Shown in pieces: positions 42,544 through 51,198 of a DNA stretch of 64,000 bases. This DNA is from Vescimonas sanitatis. GTDB taxonomy: Bacteria > Bacillota > Clostridia > Oscillospirales > Oscillospiraceae. The DNA is taken from contig NZ_JBMGPW010000003.1 of NCBI RefSeq assembly GCF_049060325.1, positions 155,423 to 219,422 on the forward strand, given 5' to 3'. A program made the position numbers and the translations under genes. The notes beneath the pieces are model-generated. The model worked only from the letters and a program-made list of their open reading frames with translations. It made no database searches and had not been told where the DNA came from. The stretch's first letter is position 1, and each line of letters starts with the position of its first letter.

Positions 42544-43286
42544 ACCACCGTCACCCACTGCTTCCACGCGCGGACCGCCTCCTCGACCGCCGCCGCCGGC
42601 TCCGCCGCGTACTGCAAAGCACTGTCTGTCGCCAGCGCCCCGTGACCCATATCGTCAAAGGCCGGCAGCGCATTCTCCCCGTCGCAGTCCTCCAGCAGCA
42701 AAAACGCCCCCGGACATACTCTCCGCACGTCCCTCACATCCAGACTGTACCCCGTGGACACAGCCAGCGCCGCACCCCGGCGTGCCATCTGCTCCGCCAC
42801 GGACAGCCACAGCGCCCGGTCGCCGGCCACCAGACTCTGCACCTGTCCGCCAGTCCGTACCGCCGCGATGGGCAGCATCTCCCCAGCCTCCAGGCACCCG
42901 CTTCCGCCGTAGGGGCACACCGTCACGGCGTCCGCCCTGTACCCGGCCCAGCACTTCGGCTCCGCGGTGTTCATATCCAGTATCACATACAGTTCCTTGG
43001 CATGGGCCGCGCTGACAAGGTTCGCCAGCACGTCCGCCCCCACCATCCCGTGACGCAGATACGCTCCGCCCCGCAGCACCACCGCGGGCAGCTTTCCCGC
43101 CGCCGCGTCCAGCAGCGTCGTGCCGTGATACCGCAGCGCCTCCGCCTGGGCCATGGGCGTGTCGCCGAACATATCGATAAAGTTCTTCACAAACTTCCCA
43201 TTCAGCTTCTCCGCCTCCGGCGCCAGCGTCAGCGCCAACGGTGTTTTTTTCTCGCGGATACGCCGCTGCAATTCCAAATCAAACAT
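42540..43286 (-). CDS. PyrF-like protein lacking the decarboxylase motif
   Basis: A 248-residue TIM-barrel protein resembling orotidine-5'-phosphate decarboxylase: ADAVTVCPYGGSGCLEAGE parallels VTVNPYLG-type sequence, and AFDDMGHGALATDSALQYA parallels the phosphate-binding C-terminal loop. The catalytic DxKRGD strand is replaced by LDMNTAEPK, so decarboxylation is unlikely. It is probably a relative with another or a regulatory function. Its ATG at 43286 is preferred for ribosome-site spacing. Coupled to the phosphatase-GNAT gene. Confidence 0.65.
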   Translation of the reverse strand: MFDLELQRRIREKKTPLALTLAPEAEKLNGKFVKNFIDMFGDTPMAQAEALRYHGTTLLDAAAGKLPAVVLRGGAYLRHGMVGADVLANLVSAAHAKELYVILDMNTAEPKCWAGYRADAVTVCPYGGSGCLEAGEMLPIAAVRTGGQVQSLVAGDRALWLSVAEQMARRGAALAVSTGYSLDVRDVRRVCPGAFLLLEDCDGENALPAFDDMGHGALATDSALQYAAEPAAAVEEAVRAWKQWVTVV

Positions 43287-43546
43287 CATGTTCTCCTTTT
43301 TTACCTTTGCGCTCCCATATACACGCGCTAAGAGCACGCAAAATGACAAATGGCATATAAATAGTGTATAGATAACCTATAAACAACATCTACGCAAGTG
43401 TCTGACATCGTCTCATGGTATTATACCAATTCCGCCCCCGCTTGGCAAGAAACACCGCCGTCTTTTTCGCATTTTTTCACCTCTGCCGGGCATACTGTAC
43501 ACAGGCCGATAAAGGATAAAAATGCAACGAAAAAGAGGTGAACACG

Positions 43547-43723
43547 ATGAAAACGTGTACTTTCCTCAAGGGAATGGTCGCCGGCATGGCTGTCGGCGTC
43601 CTGCTGGACAACGCCCTTCGTCCCTCGCCCAAGTTCCGCAAGACCCAGGCGGGCAAAACCCTCCACCGCCTGACCTGCGCCCTTGACGACGCCGTGGACG
43701 AGGTCTGCTCCAAGCTGCAATAA
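43547..43723 (+). CDS. Small YtxH-like protein
   Basis: A 58-residue protein (MKTCTFLKGMVAGMAVGVLL...) with a glycine-containing hydrophobic start and a helical, basic C-terminus; it resembles short YtxH-like membrane-associated proteins. AGAGGTG precedes the ATG. It is alone on the plus strand and followed by an inverted repeat at 43740-43774. Function unknown. Confidence 0.65.
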   Translation: MKTCTFLKGMVAGMAVGVLLDNALRPSPKFRKTQAGKTLHRLTCALDDAVDEVCSKLQ

Positions 43724-43739
43724 TCGCGGTATCGCATCC

Positions 43740-43774
43740 GGGCGGTGTATGGTTATGTAAACCATACACCGCCC
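43740..43774 (+). terminator. Inverted repeat, possible terminator
   Basis: A 15-bp stem GGGCGGTGTATGGTT / AACCATACACCGCCC after the small YtxH-like gene. There is no T-run, so termination is not certain. Confidence 0.5.
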
Positions 43775-43866
43775 TATAATCAGCAGATTTCCATTGTTCA
43801 AAATTACACATTATGTTAACTTAGATATTTGCTGTCAATTCCACAACTCACCCCGAAAATTCCATC

Positions 43867-43894
43867 TTGACAAACCTGGTATTTTTGGTATAAT
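43867..43894 (+). promoter_or_regulatory. Promoter of tRNA-Ser
   Basis: Perfect -35 TTGACA (43867-43872) and -10 TATAAT (43889-43894), spacing 16, about 30 bases before the tRNA. Confidence 0.85.
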
Positions 43895-43925
43895 AGTCCA
43901 TGCTGTTTGTCAGCGAATCGAATAT

Positions 43926-44017
43926 GCAGTGGTATCGAAGAGGTCATAACGAGCACGACTGGAAATCGTGTTGTCGTCAAAAGCGGCACGAGGGTTCGAA
44001 TCCCTCCCACTGCGCCA
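43926..44017 (+). tRNA. tRNA-Ser (GGA)
   Basis: Seven-bp acceptor stem GCAGTGG / CCACTGC, anticodon stem CACGA / TCGTG with loop CTGGAAA giving anticodon GGA, a long variable arm of class II, TTCGAAT T-loop, discriminator G and encoded CCA. Confidence 0.97.
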
Positions 44018-44020
44018 GTG

Positions 44021-44058
44021 AAAAGCCCTGTAACCATGCCGGTTACAGGGCTTTTCTT
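44021..44058 (+). terminator. Terminator of tRNA-Ser
   Basis: A 15-bp stem AAAAGCCCTGTAACC / GGTTACAGGGCTTTT directly after the tRNA. Confidence 0.9.
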
Positions 44059-44129
44059 CTGCGCCAGAACGGGGATTTGACCATAATTTTGACCACAAAC
44101 ACGCCGGTGCTTACTGACCGCGCGGGCTG

Positions 44130-45863
44130 TCACTCCTCCACCAGCGGCGGCTCAAAGCTCTCAATAGCACTACGAAGCTTGGCGTGACGGATGACAAAAT
44201 GTATGGCGGGTGATTTTTCCTTGGACACCATGGCCCACCGCCCCTCGTGCATGACGATCTGCAAATTGCGGAAGGTGCTGTCGGCGGTCAGTTCCAGGCG
44301 GCAGCGCGGGTGCACTGCCGCGAACTGTTCTGTCTGACCGATGTGTTCCAGATACTCCTGATAGGTATACGGTATATCACGTTCATAGAACGATCCTGAC
44401 AGGGGCAGGGACATCGGGTATCGTTCAAAGGCTTCCTCTGTCAGTCGGGGCAGAGCCAACACCATTTCATTGTCCCGCAGGATGGTTTCGGCCTGCTCCC
44501 GGCGGCTTTTGGCGTGGGCCAGGATACGCTCCTGATCCGGCGCAGGCACATCGTGTCTTTGCAGCACCGCCGCCAAAAACGCGGGGTCCGCGGTATACAG
44601 CGGCGGCGCCGATAGGACACACCGCCGTCGGCCGGGGGTGCGGCTGTCGGCCAATAGAAACGCGTTCAGCCGGGAAGCGCCGTCGGCACGGTATATCTCC
44701 ATCAGCGGCTTGGCGTTCTCCAGCAGAGCGTCGGCCCGACGGCGGTAATAGGCCACCTCTGCGCGGCTGTTGGTCAGGTAATACCGCCCCTCGCTATGGT
44801 GGCCGGACACAGCCTCGCCGGTCAGTGCGGCGGTGCCGGATACCCGCAGGAAATGCAGGAACACACCGCCCTGTGGCGCTTTGAAGTAATACGGCTCGAT
44901 CTGGCCGGTCATATACATGGGGATGAAGCTCTCCAGTCCCAGCATCATCTCCGGCAGATTGCGGTCAATGTTGTGGATGATCTGCAGCCGCAGACCTTTT
45001 TTCAGCAGCAGCGCCATGCCGAACATCCACTTCTTGGGGAACTCCGGGTCCTGGGCCATCTCCGTCATGGGCATATCGCTGTACATAAACACCGGCTCTG
45101 TGGAGCGCGACAGCACCGCCGCCTTCATAAAGTCCAGCTCGCTGTCCATCATCTGCCGCAAACCGGAGTAACTGCGGCTGGTGGGCAGCTGGAAGGGCGC
45201 CACAGGGACCTTCAGCTCGTCAAAATGGACGGAGCGTATGTACGCATTCAGATCGAACTCATCCAGCTTGGTCAGGAAACGGGAGACACTGTCCTCCCGG
45301 GGCGCATGGCTGCCCAGCAGCCAATCCTGCACCCGCCGGCAGTAGGCGGCGCGGTCGCCGAGATCTTCAGCGGCACAGCCCAGCAGCGCGGCGGCCACCT
45401 CCCGTTGGGCGGGGCCGTCCATCTCCCGGGAAACATAGGACGCCACGGCGGCGGCGAACTGCTCCGGCTCCGCCGGCTGACGCTCGCCCCGGCGGAAGCG
45501 GAAGATGGCGGACGGGTCGTAGTTGGCGCAGCGGCACAGCTTCGCCACGCTGAGCCCCATGACCTCGATCAGCGCATTGAAGTTCTCCCGCAGCATTTTC
45601 TTGTCCGTGCAGGCATATTCATCGCATTGCAGGAACGCGCTATGCAGTGTGTCCGCGTCCATATCCGGCAGCGCCTTTGCTTTGGCCATATCGGCCAAAG
45701 CATCACTCAGCGCCGTGAGCACGGCGCTGCCGCGGCCCGGCGTGCGCTCACCGGTGCGGTAGCGGCTCAGGGACGGCGCGGATAGCCCGGCGGCCTCCGC
45801 CAGCTCCTTGCCCCGGCAGTCCAGCCGGGTGATGTATTCGTTCAGCTGCTCACAAAAGCGCAT
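44130..45863 (-). CDS. Large regulator with two helix-turn-helix domains
   Basis: A 577-residue soluble protein. An XRE-like HTH lies at residues 12-45 (GKELAEAAGLSAPSLSRYR), and a second HTH-like segment near 105-135 (SVAKLCRCANYDPSAIFRFR). The rest (about 200-577) is a large domain with no motif I can name; GLRLQIIHNIDRNLPEMMLG is its most distinctive stretch. ATG 45863 has AGGAGG seven bases upstream, excluding a longer frame. Perhaps a ligand-sensing regulator; divergent from the surface-protein gene, which it may control. Confidence 0.7.
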   Translation of the reverse strand: MRFCEQLNEYITRLDCRGKELAEAAGLSAPSLSRYRTGERTPGRGSAVLTALSDALADMAKAKALPDMDADTLHSAFLQCDEYACTDKKMLRENFNALIEVMGLSVAKLCRCANYDPSAIFRFRRGERQPAEPEQFAAAVASYVSREMDGPAQREVAAALLGCAAEDLGDRAAYCRRVQDWLLGSHAPREDSVSRFLTKLDEFDLNAYIRSVHFDELKVPVAPFQLPTSRSYSGLRQMMDSELDFMKAAVLSRSTEPVFMYSDMPMTEMAQDPEFPKKWMFGMALLLKKGLRLQIIHNIDRNLPEMMLGLESFIPMYMTGQIEPYYFKAPQGGVFLHFLRVSGTAALTGEAVSGHHSEGRYYLTNSRAEVAYYRRRADALLENAKPLMEIYRADGASRLNAFLLADSRTPGRRRCVLSAPPLYTADPAFLAAVLQRHDVPAPDQERILAHAKSRREQAETILRDNEMVLALPRLTEEAFERYPMSLPLSGSFYERDIPYTYQEYLEHIGQTEQFAAVHPRCRLELTADSTFRNLQIVMHEGRWAMVSKEKSPAIHFVIRHAKLRSAIESFEPPLVEE

Positions 45864-46053
45864 GGCGCACCTCCTGCGGTGAAAGCTGTGTATAGTATAC
45901 GCCCATATGGCAAAAAAGTGAAGCAAAAAATTTCCAAAACCAGCAATCGCCGCAGCCGGTAATCGCGTTTCCCTGCCTCGGCCGCCGTGGTACAATAGAA
46001 AATGTAAAAAGCTTGTAAATACGTGAAAAATTGAAACAGGAGGATGGAACAAA

Positions 46054-47028
46054 ATGGCAAAGAAAAGGTTTTTTCCGGCGCTGCTCCTTACGCTGGTCCT
46101 GTCGCTGGCGCCGCTGTCAGCGTTTGCGGATTCCGGATCGTATACTGTTAAATTTTACCCCGGAGATTATGGTACCATGCGTAAAAACGACCAGATCCCG
46201 TCTGTGTATTATAACATTGATGATGTTAACAAACCCTTCTACTACAAGCTGCATGTATCCGAGACAGAGACTCTCAGCTTTGCCAGCAGCATCATGGATA
46301 CGCTGCTTCCAAATCAAGGATATGAGTTTGCCTACTGGACAGCCGATGCTGCCGTATACCGGGTCGGCAGTGGTACTGCCATTCCAGCCGGCACCGCTCT
46401 TTCCTCTGATCAATTACAGAACAAGGTTACCGTGAAAAGTGATGTGACATTCACGGCCCACTTTAAGCAGAGCTCTGAAAATCCTGACGATTCAGAAATC
46501 ACCACCGTTGAAATCACCGGCGCAACCCTTTCCTACAACCCCGGTGATGCGCCCCGGGCCACGGCTGCCGTAGCCGCCGATCAGGGCAAATACCGAATTT
46601 ACGACGAATGGTGGCAAGAGTTAAATGAAAACGATGAGCCCGTTGCCATATGGCATTCCAACGACAGGATATACAGCACCTTGCCGACCATTACTGCGTT
46701 TGAAAGCGGGAAAAAATATGTATATTCCGTTCTGCTGATGCCGGAAAGGGAATATGACTTCGCCGGAGAAGTCGCCGCTACGGTGAACGGAAACGCAGTG
46801 ACAGCGGTTCCCGCCACAGACGGCTACCTGAGTCTTCCCAATGTTAAAACGATCACGCCGACCGGACAAATCACTCCCCCCGCCACCGGCGGCTACTACT
46901 ATTCCCCCTCTGCCGGCGGCAGCAGCGCCAGCCCCAAGACCACGGACCCCGGCGTGGCGCTCTATGCCGCTGCCGCCCTGCTGAGCACCGCCGGTCTGGC
47001 GTGGAACGGCAGGCGCCGCGGGCAGTAA
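46054..47028 (+). CDS. Secreted surface protein with C-terminal anchor
   Basis: A 324-residue protein with a signal peptide (LLTLVLSLAPLSAFA) and two domains, the first resembling bacterial surface repeats (FAYWTADAAVYRVG... VTFTAHF). The C-terminus is GGYYYSPSAGGSSASPKTTD, a hydrophobic stretch ALYAAAALLSTAGLAW and the basic tail NGRRRGQ, which looks like a sorting signal with SPKTTD in place of LPXTG. A second protein here (62919-63776) has the same tail. Function unknown; cell-envelope display is inferred. AGGAGG precedes the start. Confidence 0.75.
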   Translation: MAKKRFFPALLLTLVLSLAPLSAFADSGSYTVKFYPGDYGTMRKNDQIPSVYYNIDDVNKPFYYKLHVSETETLSFASSIMDTLLPNQGYEFAYWTADAAVYRVGSGTAIPAGTALSSDQLQNKVTVKSDVTFTAHFKQSSENPDDSEITTVEITGATLSYNPGDAPRATAAVAADQGKYRIYDEWWQELNENDEPVAIWHSNDRIYSTLPTITAFESGKKYVYSVLLMPEREYDFAGEVAATVNGNAVTAVPATDGYLSLPNVKTITPTGQITPPATGGYYYSPSAGGSSASPKTTDPGVALYAAAALLSTAGLAWNGRRRGQ

Positions 47029-47083
47029 ACCAGCTATTCTCTCCGGGTCGATACCGACAGGGGTAAGCCGCAGCAGCGGCAAG

Positions 47084-47115
47084 CAAAAACGCCGCCCTTT
47101 CGGGCGGCGTTTTTG
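47084..47115 (+). terminator. Rho-independent terminator
   Basis: Stem AAAACGCCGCCC / GGGCGGCGTTTT with a tetraloop and T-run, 55 bases after the surface-protein gene; readable in both directions, so it may also end the pilin-like gene. Confidence 0.9.
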
Positions 47116-47163
47116 TCGACTGCGCACACGCGGAAAAACAAGCGTCATATCGGTGGAAATACC

Positions 47164-48096
47164 TTAAGACCCGCGAACCGAGTCATACTTGGAATTGCCC
47201 AAAGCGCTGAGGTAAGCGTCGTAGGCCTCCTCTAACGAAGAAAACGCTTCTCCGTTTTTCAGAATCTGCTTATACTGGTTTTGCGAAGTAAGTGATTGGG
47301 AAACGGCGACATATTCGCTGCCGTTTTTCGTCCTCTTGCCGGTCGTGGTTTCGGAAACATAATACTTCCCGTCCCCGGTCTGGACGATCACGGGAATTTC
47401 CTTTCCGGCCCCGACTTCGTTAGTGTTCAGAGAGGTCCAGAAAAGGTATCGGTTTGCATCTTGTCCATCTTTTCCGCTGCCAAGAAAGGCCCATGTGCAG
47501 TCCGGCAGCTGCAGGAGACTGTTGTCTAACTTTTTGATTGCTTCGGAAATAGCCGGAACAAAATCTGATTTCGGACACCTGGAGTCAAACTCGAAGTTGG
47601 GTTCATTTTTTACAGTGCCGTTTTTCCAAAAGTCTGTACTATATAGAAGCTGGAAGAAATTCGTCACGCTTGTGTTAAACGGATACTTAGGGGCAGAAGG
47701 GTCGGCTTTTCCACTCCAAGTCAGAATAATTCCGTAATTCTTATCATATGAAACAACACAGGTTCCATTCGGCGTAGCAACGCCTTTCCAATTATCCGTA
47801 TCTCCTCGGCCTTTGTAATGGACAATGCCGCCGATATTTACCGGATCGACCGACTGCCAGTCCGCCTGCTTCTGCTTCAGATCGACCGTGACCGTGGCCT
47901 CAAAATTTCCGAGCTGCGCCTCTGTGGAGACCTGTGCATACGCGGCGCGTACATTCGCAAGGTCTGTGGCCTCCCTGCTCTTTTCAAGCTGTGACGCAAA
48001 TACCGGAATCGCGATCGCGATCAGTACGGCAATGAGCGCAATGACGATCAGCATTTCCATCAATGTAAATCCGCTGCGATTTCGTTTTCGTTTCAT
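47164..48096 (-). CDS. Type IV pilin-like protein
   Basis: A 310-residue protein with a class III signal: basic leader, then G|FTLMEMLIVIALIAVLIAI, the prepilin peptidase cleavage site and hydrophobic assembly helix. The remaining 275 residues form a large unassigned ectodomain with few cysteines. It is much longer than typical major pilins and no other pilus genes are adjacent, so it may be a minor pilin or pseudopilin using machinery encoded elsewhere. Its AT-richer coding suggests recent acquisition. Confidence 0.8.
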   Translation of the reverse strand: MKRKRNRSGFTLMEMLIVIALIAVLIAIAIPVFASQLEKSREATDLANVRAAYAQVSTEAQLGNFEATVTVDLKQKQADWQSVDPVNIGGIVHYKGRGDTDNWKGVATPNGTCVVSYDKNYGIILTWSGKADPSAPKYPFNTSVTNFFQLLYSTDFWKNGTVKNEPNFEFDSRCPKSDFVPAISEAIKKLDNSLLQLPDCTWAFLGSGKDGQDANRYLFWTSLNTNEVGAGKEIPVIVQTGDGKYYVSETTTGKRTKNGSEYVAVSQSLTSQNQYKQILKNGEAFSSLEEAYDAYLSALGNSKYDSVRGS

Positions 48097-48604
48097 ATGA
48101 TCCCTACTTTATCTTTGATAGGACAAACACATGGTGCACCCATCATGAATTGTTATCTTTAGAGTATAACACACCGCTGTCGAAAAATAAAGTAATCAAA
48201 TGAAGCCAAAAAAGGATTTCTGCGAAAACTCTGCTTTTTTCGATCCCACTTTTCAGCCGCACCGGTATTTCGCCATCGGAGAGCCACGTCTGTGCGATCA
48301 TAGTCCCGATCCCAGGTAACAAACTGGATGCCGTGTTTACTATGCGTTCCCGCCAGTATCGTGCCATTGAAGTCGGCAAGGATGCGGTAGTCACCCTCCA
48401 GCCCGCTGGCTTCGGGCTGCGGAGCAGTTTCCATCGCAGTCATGTACTCCAGCGTTCGGGCGGCGATGTCCTCATCACGAGGCTCGACTCGCTGCCGGCA
48501 TCCCACGAATGGCAGAGCCATTCGCAGGAGCCCTGCCGGACCTCTTGATTTAACGCGCTTCGCGCCGGTCGAGGCAGCGTGTTCGCGCCTGCCCGCGACA
48601 TTCC
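48097..48604 (-). pseudogene. Possible remnant of a mobile-element gene
   Basis: No intact gene in this 500-base gap. On the minus strand, about 48190-48450 reads GDYRILADFNGTILAGTHSK and FVTWDRDYDRTDVAL, which resemble segments of large ICE-encoded proteins as I recall them. The reading has no credible start and a shifted end. It may be a decayed fragment lying next to a tRNA cluster. Weak evidence. Confidence 0.35.
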
Positions 48605-48642
48605 AAAAAGAAAACACCACCCTGATGGATGGTGTTTCTTTT
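48605..48642 (-). terminator. Terminator of the tRNA operon
   Basis: On the minus strand a stem AAACACCATCCATCAGGGTG-type hairpin (AACACCA / TGGTGTT core) followed by TTTCTTTTT, directly after tRNA-Gly. Confidence 0.85.
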
Positions 48643-48718
48643 TGGAGCGGGCGACGAGGCTCGAACTCGCTACCTCGACCTTGGCAAGGTCGCGCTCTAC
48701 CAGATGAGCTACGCCCGC
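48643..48718 (-). tRNA. tRNA-Gly (GCC)
   Basis: Acceptor GCGGGCG / CGCCCGC, anticodon loop TTGCCAA, T-loop TTCGAGC, encoded CCA. Last of four tRNAs in one minus-strand operon. Confidence 0.97.
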
Positions 48719-48744
48719 AGGCGGCACCACTATTGCGGCGCCTA

Positions 48745-48820
<76 letters not shown>

Positions 48821-48823
48821 ATA

Positions 48824-48900
48824 TGGCGACCAAGAAGGGGCTCGAACCCTCGACCTCCAGCGTGACAGGCTGGCGTTCTAACCAACTGAACTACTTGGCC
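48824..48900 (-). tRNA. tRNA-Asp (GTC)
   Basis: Acceptor GGCCAAG / CTTGGTC, anticodon loop CTGTCAC, T-loop TTCGAGC, discriminator G, encoded CCA. Only three bases separate it from tRNA-Phe. Confidence 0.97.
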
Positions 48901-48907
48901 GTGTGGA

Positions 48908-48984
48908 TGGTGGGAACAACTGGACTCGAACCAGTGACCCCCTGCTTGTAAGGCAGGTGCTCTAACCAGCTGAGCTATGCTCCC
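48908..48984 (-). tRNA. tRNA-Val (TAC)
   Basis: Acceptor GGGAGCA / TGTTCCC, anticodon loop CTTACAA, T-loop TTCGAGT, encoded CCA. First tRNA of the operon. Confidence 0.97.
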
Positions 48985-49011
48985 GTACCTGTCGTTCAAA
49001 CGACAAGGCAT

Positions 49012-49040
49012 ATTATAACGTTCCCATCCGCATCTGTCAA
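49012..49040 (-). promoter_or_regulatory. Promoter of the tRNA operon
   Basis: On the minus strand, perfect -35 TTGACA (49035-49040) and -10 TATAAT (49012-49017) with a 17-base spacer, about 28 bases before tRNA-Val. Confidence 0.9.
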
Positions 49041-49069
49041 CAAAAATTTTTCAATTTTTGTCCTTTTCC

Positions 49070-49948
49070 TTACATATTTTTCAGCAGGCCCTTCAGGTCC
49101 TCCGCCGAGAAGTCGTACACCGCGTCACAGAACTGGCACGTCAGCTGGCAGCCGCCCTGCTCGGAGAGCATCTGCTCCAGCTCGTCACGGCCCAGGGAGA
49201 TCAGCGCCCGTTCCACCCGTTCCCGGCTGCAATAGCACTTGTAGGATACTGGGCACGTCTCCAGTATCTTCAGGTCAAAGTCGCTCATCACGTCCCGCAG
49301 CAGCTGTTCCGGGTCGTCGTTTTTGTCCAGCAGCGCCGAAACCGGCCCCGCGGCCATGATGCCGCCCTCCACCTTGGTGATGACGTCCTCCCCCGCGCCG
49401 GGCATCAGCTGGATAAGATATCCACCGGCGGCCTTGACGCTCTGGTCCCGGTCCACCAGTACGCCCAGGGCACAGGCGGTGGGGATCTGCTCCGATTCCA
49501 CGAAATAGCCCGCCACGTCCTCGGCGATCTCGCCGCCCAGCAGATCGATGGTGCCCACATAGGGCTCCTTCATGTGCAGGTCCTTGATGACCGTCAATGT
49601 GCCCTCATGACCCACGGCCGCGCCCACGTCCAGCTTGCCGTCCGGCCGCAGAGGCAGGTCCACATGGGGGTTGGTCACGTAGCCCCGCACGTTGCCCTCG
49701 TTGTCGCTGACGGCCAGCACCGTGCCCAGCGGACCGCCGCCCTTGAATTGCAGCGTCAGGCTGGCGCCGTCGCTTTTCAGTGCGTTGCCCATCATGGACG
49801 CCGCCGCCAGCGTGCGTCCCAGCGCCGCCGTGGCCACAGGCAGCGTCTTGTGTATCTGCCGGGCGCGCTCCGTCAGGCCACGGCTGCAAATGGCCGCCGC
49901 CTGCACCATGCCGTCGGTGGAAATAGCTCTTACGATACGATCTGCCAT
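49070..49948 (-). CDS. hslO: Redox-regulated chaperone Hsp33
   Basis: A 292-residue Hsp33. The C-terminal zinc switch is intact: YKCYCSRE (CXC) and CQFC (CXXC) near residues 238-270. The central GGGPLGTVLAVSDNEGNVRGY is typical. On oxidative stress, zinc loss unfolds the C-terminus and activates holdase function. ATG 49948 gives the standard MADRIVRAIS start. Monocistronic on the minus strand. Confidence 0.95.
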   Translation of the reverse strand: MADRIVRAISTDGMVQAAAICSRGLTERARQIHKTLPVATAALGRTLAAASMMGNALKSDGASLTLQFKGGGPLGTVLAVSDNEGNVRGYVTNPHVDLPLRPDGKLDVGAAVGHEGTLTVIKDLHMKEPYVGTIDLLGGEIAEDVAGYFVESEQIPTACALGVLVDRDQSVKAAGGYLIQLMPGAGEDVITKVEGGIMAAGPVSALLDKNDDPEQLLRDVMSDFDLKILETCPVSYKCYCSRERVERALISLGRDELEQMLSEQGGCQLTCQFCDAVYDFSAEDLKGLLKNM

Positions 49949-50035
49949 AGATATAACCCTCTTTCGCCTCACACGCCCCGCCCAAAAGGGCGGGGCGCGG
50001 TCATTCCTTTTGATCCGCCCGAGTACCGGGCCGCT

Positions 50036-50776
50036 TTATTTGCGGACACAGCTGATGTAGACCCGCTGCTCATCCGCACGGGGCCGGCGCATACGCATAT
50101 CGCCGTAGACCCGAACATCGCCAAAGCCCGCCGCTGCCAGCCAGGCGGTCAGTTCCTCCACAGAGTAGGCCCGCTGCCGGTGCACCTCCGCGCTGCGGCG
50201 CCATGCGCCGTCGCCGCGGCGGCGGAACAGGTCCATGTAGTAGGTACAAAGGCCCCTGTGGTACTCCGTCCGCCACACGCAGTAGGTATCCCCCGTCTCA
50301 TCCAGGAATACCTGACCGTCCAACGCCGCCAGCTTAGCCGCGGTGTTCACGTCGAACACCAGCATCCCGCCGGGGGCCACAAACAGATGCAGCCGCCGGA
50401 ACGTCCGCTGTACGTCCTTTGGGTCCGTCAAGTAGTTGAGACTGTCCAGACAGCACACCGCCGCGTCCACCGTACCGTACAGGTCCAGCTTCGGCATGGA
50501 CTGGTGCAGGAATACAGGCGGCACACCAGACGTCTCCCCGCCCTTGCTTATGGCCGCCGCCAGCATATCCTCGCTGCCGTCCACGCCGATGACCTCGTAG
50601 CCCTGCTGCGTCAGCAGCCAGCTCATGGTCCCGGTGCCGCAGGCCAGGTCCAGCACCAGCTTCACCGGGATACGGCTGCGGCACAGCAGCTTCTCGATGA
50701 AATCCAGCCGCTTTCCATAGCCCACATCCTCGGTCAGCGCGTCATATGAACCGGCCAGCGCCTCATAGCAGCTCAT
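50036..50776 (-). CDS. Class I SAM-dependent methyltransferase
   Basis: A 246-residue methyltransferase. SAM-binding motif I is LVLDLACGTGTMSWLL (residues about 40-55), acidic motif GVDGSEDML follows, then AAVCCLDSLNYL. A C-terminal AVHRQRAYSVEELTAWLAAAGFGDV is common in this family. Substrate unknown. The start overlaps the stop of the TrpR-like gene by four bases. Confidence 0.88.
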   Translation of the reverse strand: MSCYEALAGSYDALTEDVGYGKRLDFIEKLLCRSRIPVKLVLDLACGTGTMSWLLTQQGYEVIGVDGSEDMLAAAISKGGETSGVPPVFLHQSMPKLDLYGTVDAAVCCLDSLNYLTDPKDVQRTFRRLHLFVAPGGMLVFDVNTAAKLAALDGQVFLDETGDTYCVWRTEYHRGLCTYYMDLFRRRGDGAWRRSAEVHRQRAYSVEELTAWLAAAGFGDVRVYGDMRMRRPRADEQRVYISCVRK

Positions 50777-51087
50777 TTCTTCTCTTTCTCCTTCATCTTC
50801 TCCAGCACGCTCTCATACCCGCCGTTGCCGTAGATCAAGCTGCGGTTCACTCGGCTGATGGTAGCGCTGGATGCGCCGGTGCGCTCCAGAATGTCGTTGT
50901 AGATCATCCCGTCATTCAGCAGCGTGGCTACCTCATAGCGCTGCTCCATGCTCCGCAGCTCAGACACCGTGCACAGATCCTGGAAGAAGTTATAGCACTC
51001 CTCCTCCGTCTCCAGCATCAGAATGGCCTTATACAGCCGGTCATTCTTTTCTTTCTTTCCGATCTTGGACTTTGCGGTTCGAACCAT
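50773..51087 (-). CDS. YerC/YecD-type TrpR-like regulator
   Basis: A 104-residue protein of the TrpR-related YerC/YecD family: YNFFQDLCTVSELRSMEQRY and the HTH DILERTGASSATISRVNRSL (residues about 70-90). It probably binds DNA; the effector is unknown. ATG 51087 has GGAG upstream. It precedes and is coupled to the methyltransferase gene. Confidence 0.88.
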   Translation of the reverse strand: MVRTAKSKIGKKEKNDRLYKAILMLETEEECYNFFQDLCTVSELRSMEQRYEVATLLNDGMIYNDILERTGASSATISRVNRSLIYGNGGYESVLEKMKEKEKK

Positions 51088-51198
51088 GATCGTCTCTCCT
51101 TCTTTCTCCCTTTTCGGGTACTGATGCCAGTATAGCATTTTAGTCCGCGAAAGTAAACCACCTTATTAAAAATATTTTTGTCGACTAAAGCTGTAAAG

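Noticed and set aside
48159..48620. Intact 153-residue minus-strand gene
   Set aside because: Its start lies in the tRNA-operon terminator and the N-terminal part has no protein-like character; only the middle resembles coding sequence.
49058..50749. Plus-strand frame of 563 codons across hslO and the methyltransferase
   Set aside because: Spans two real minus-strand genes; His/Arg-rich and without motifs.
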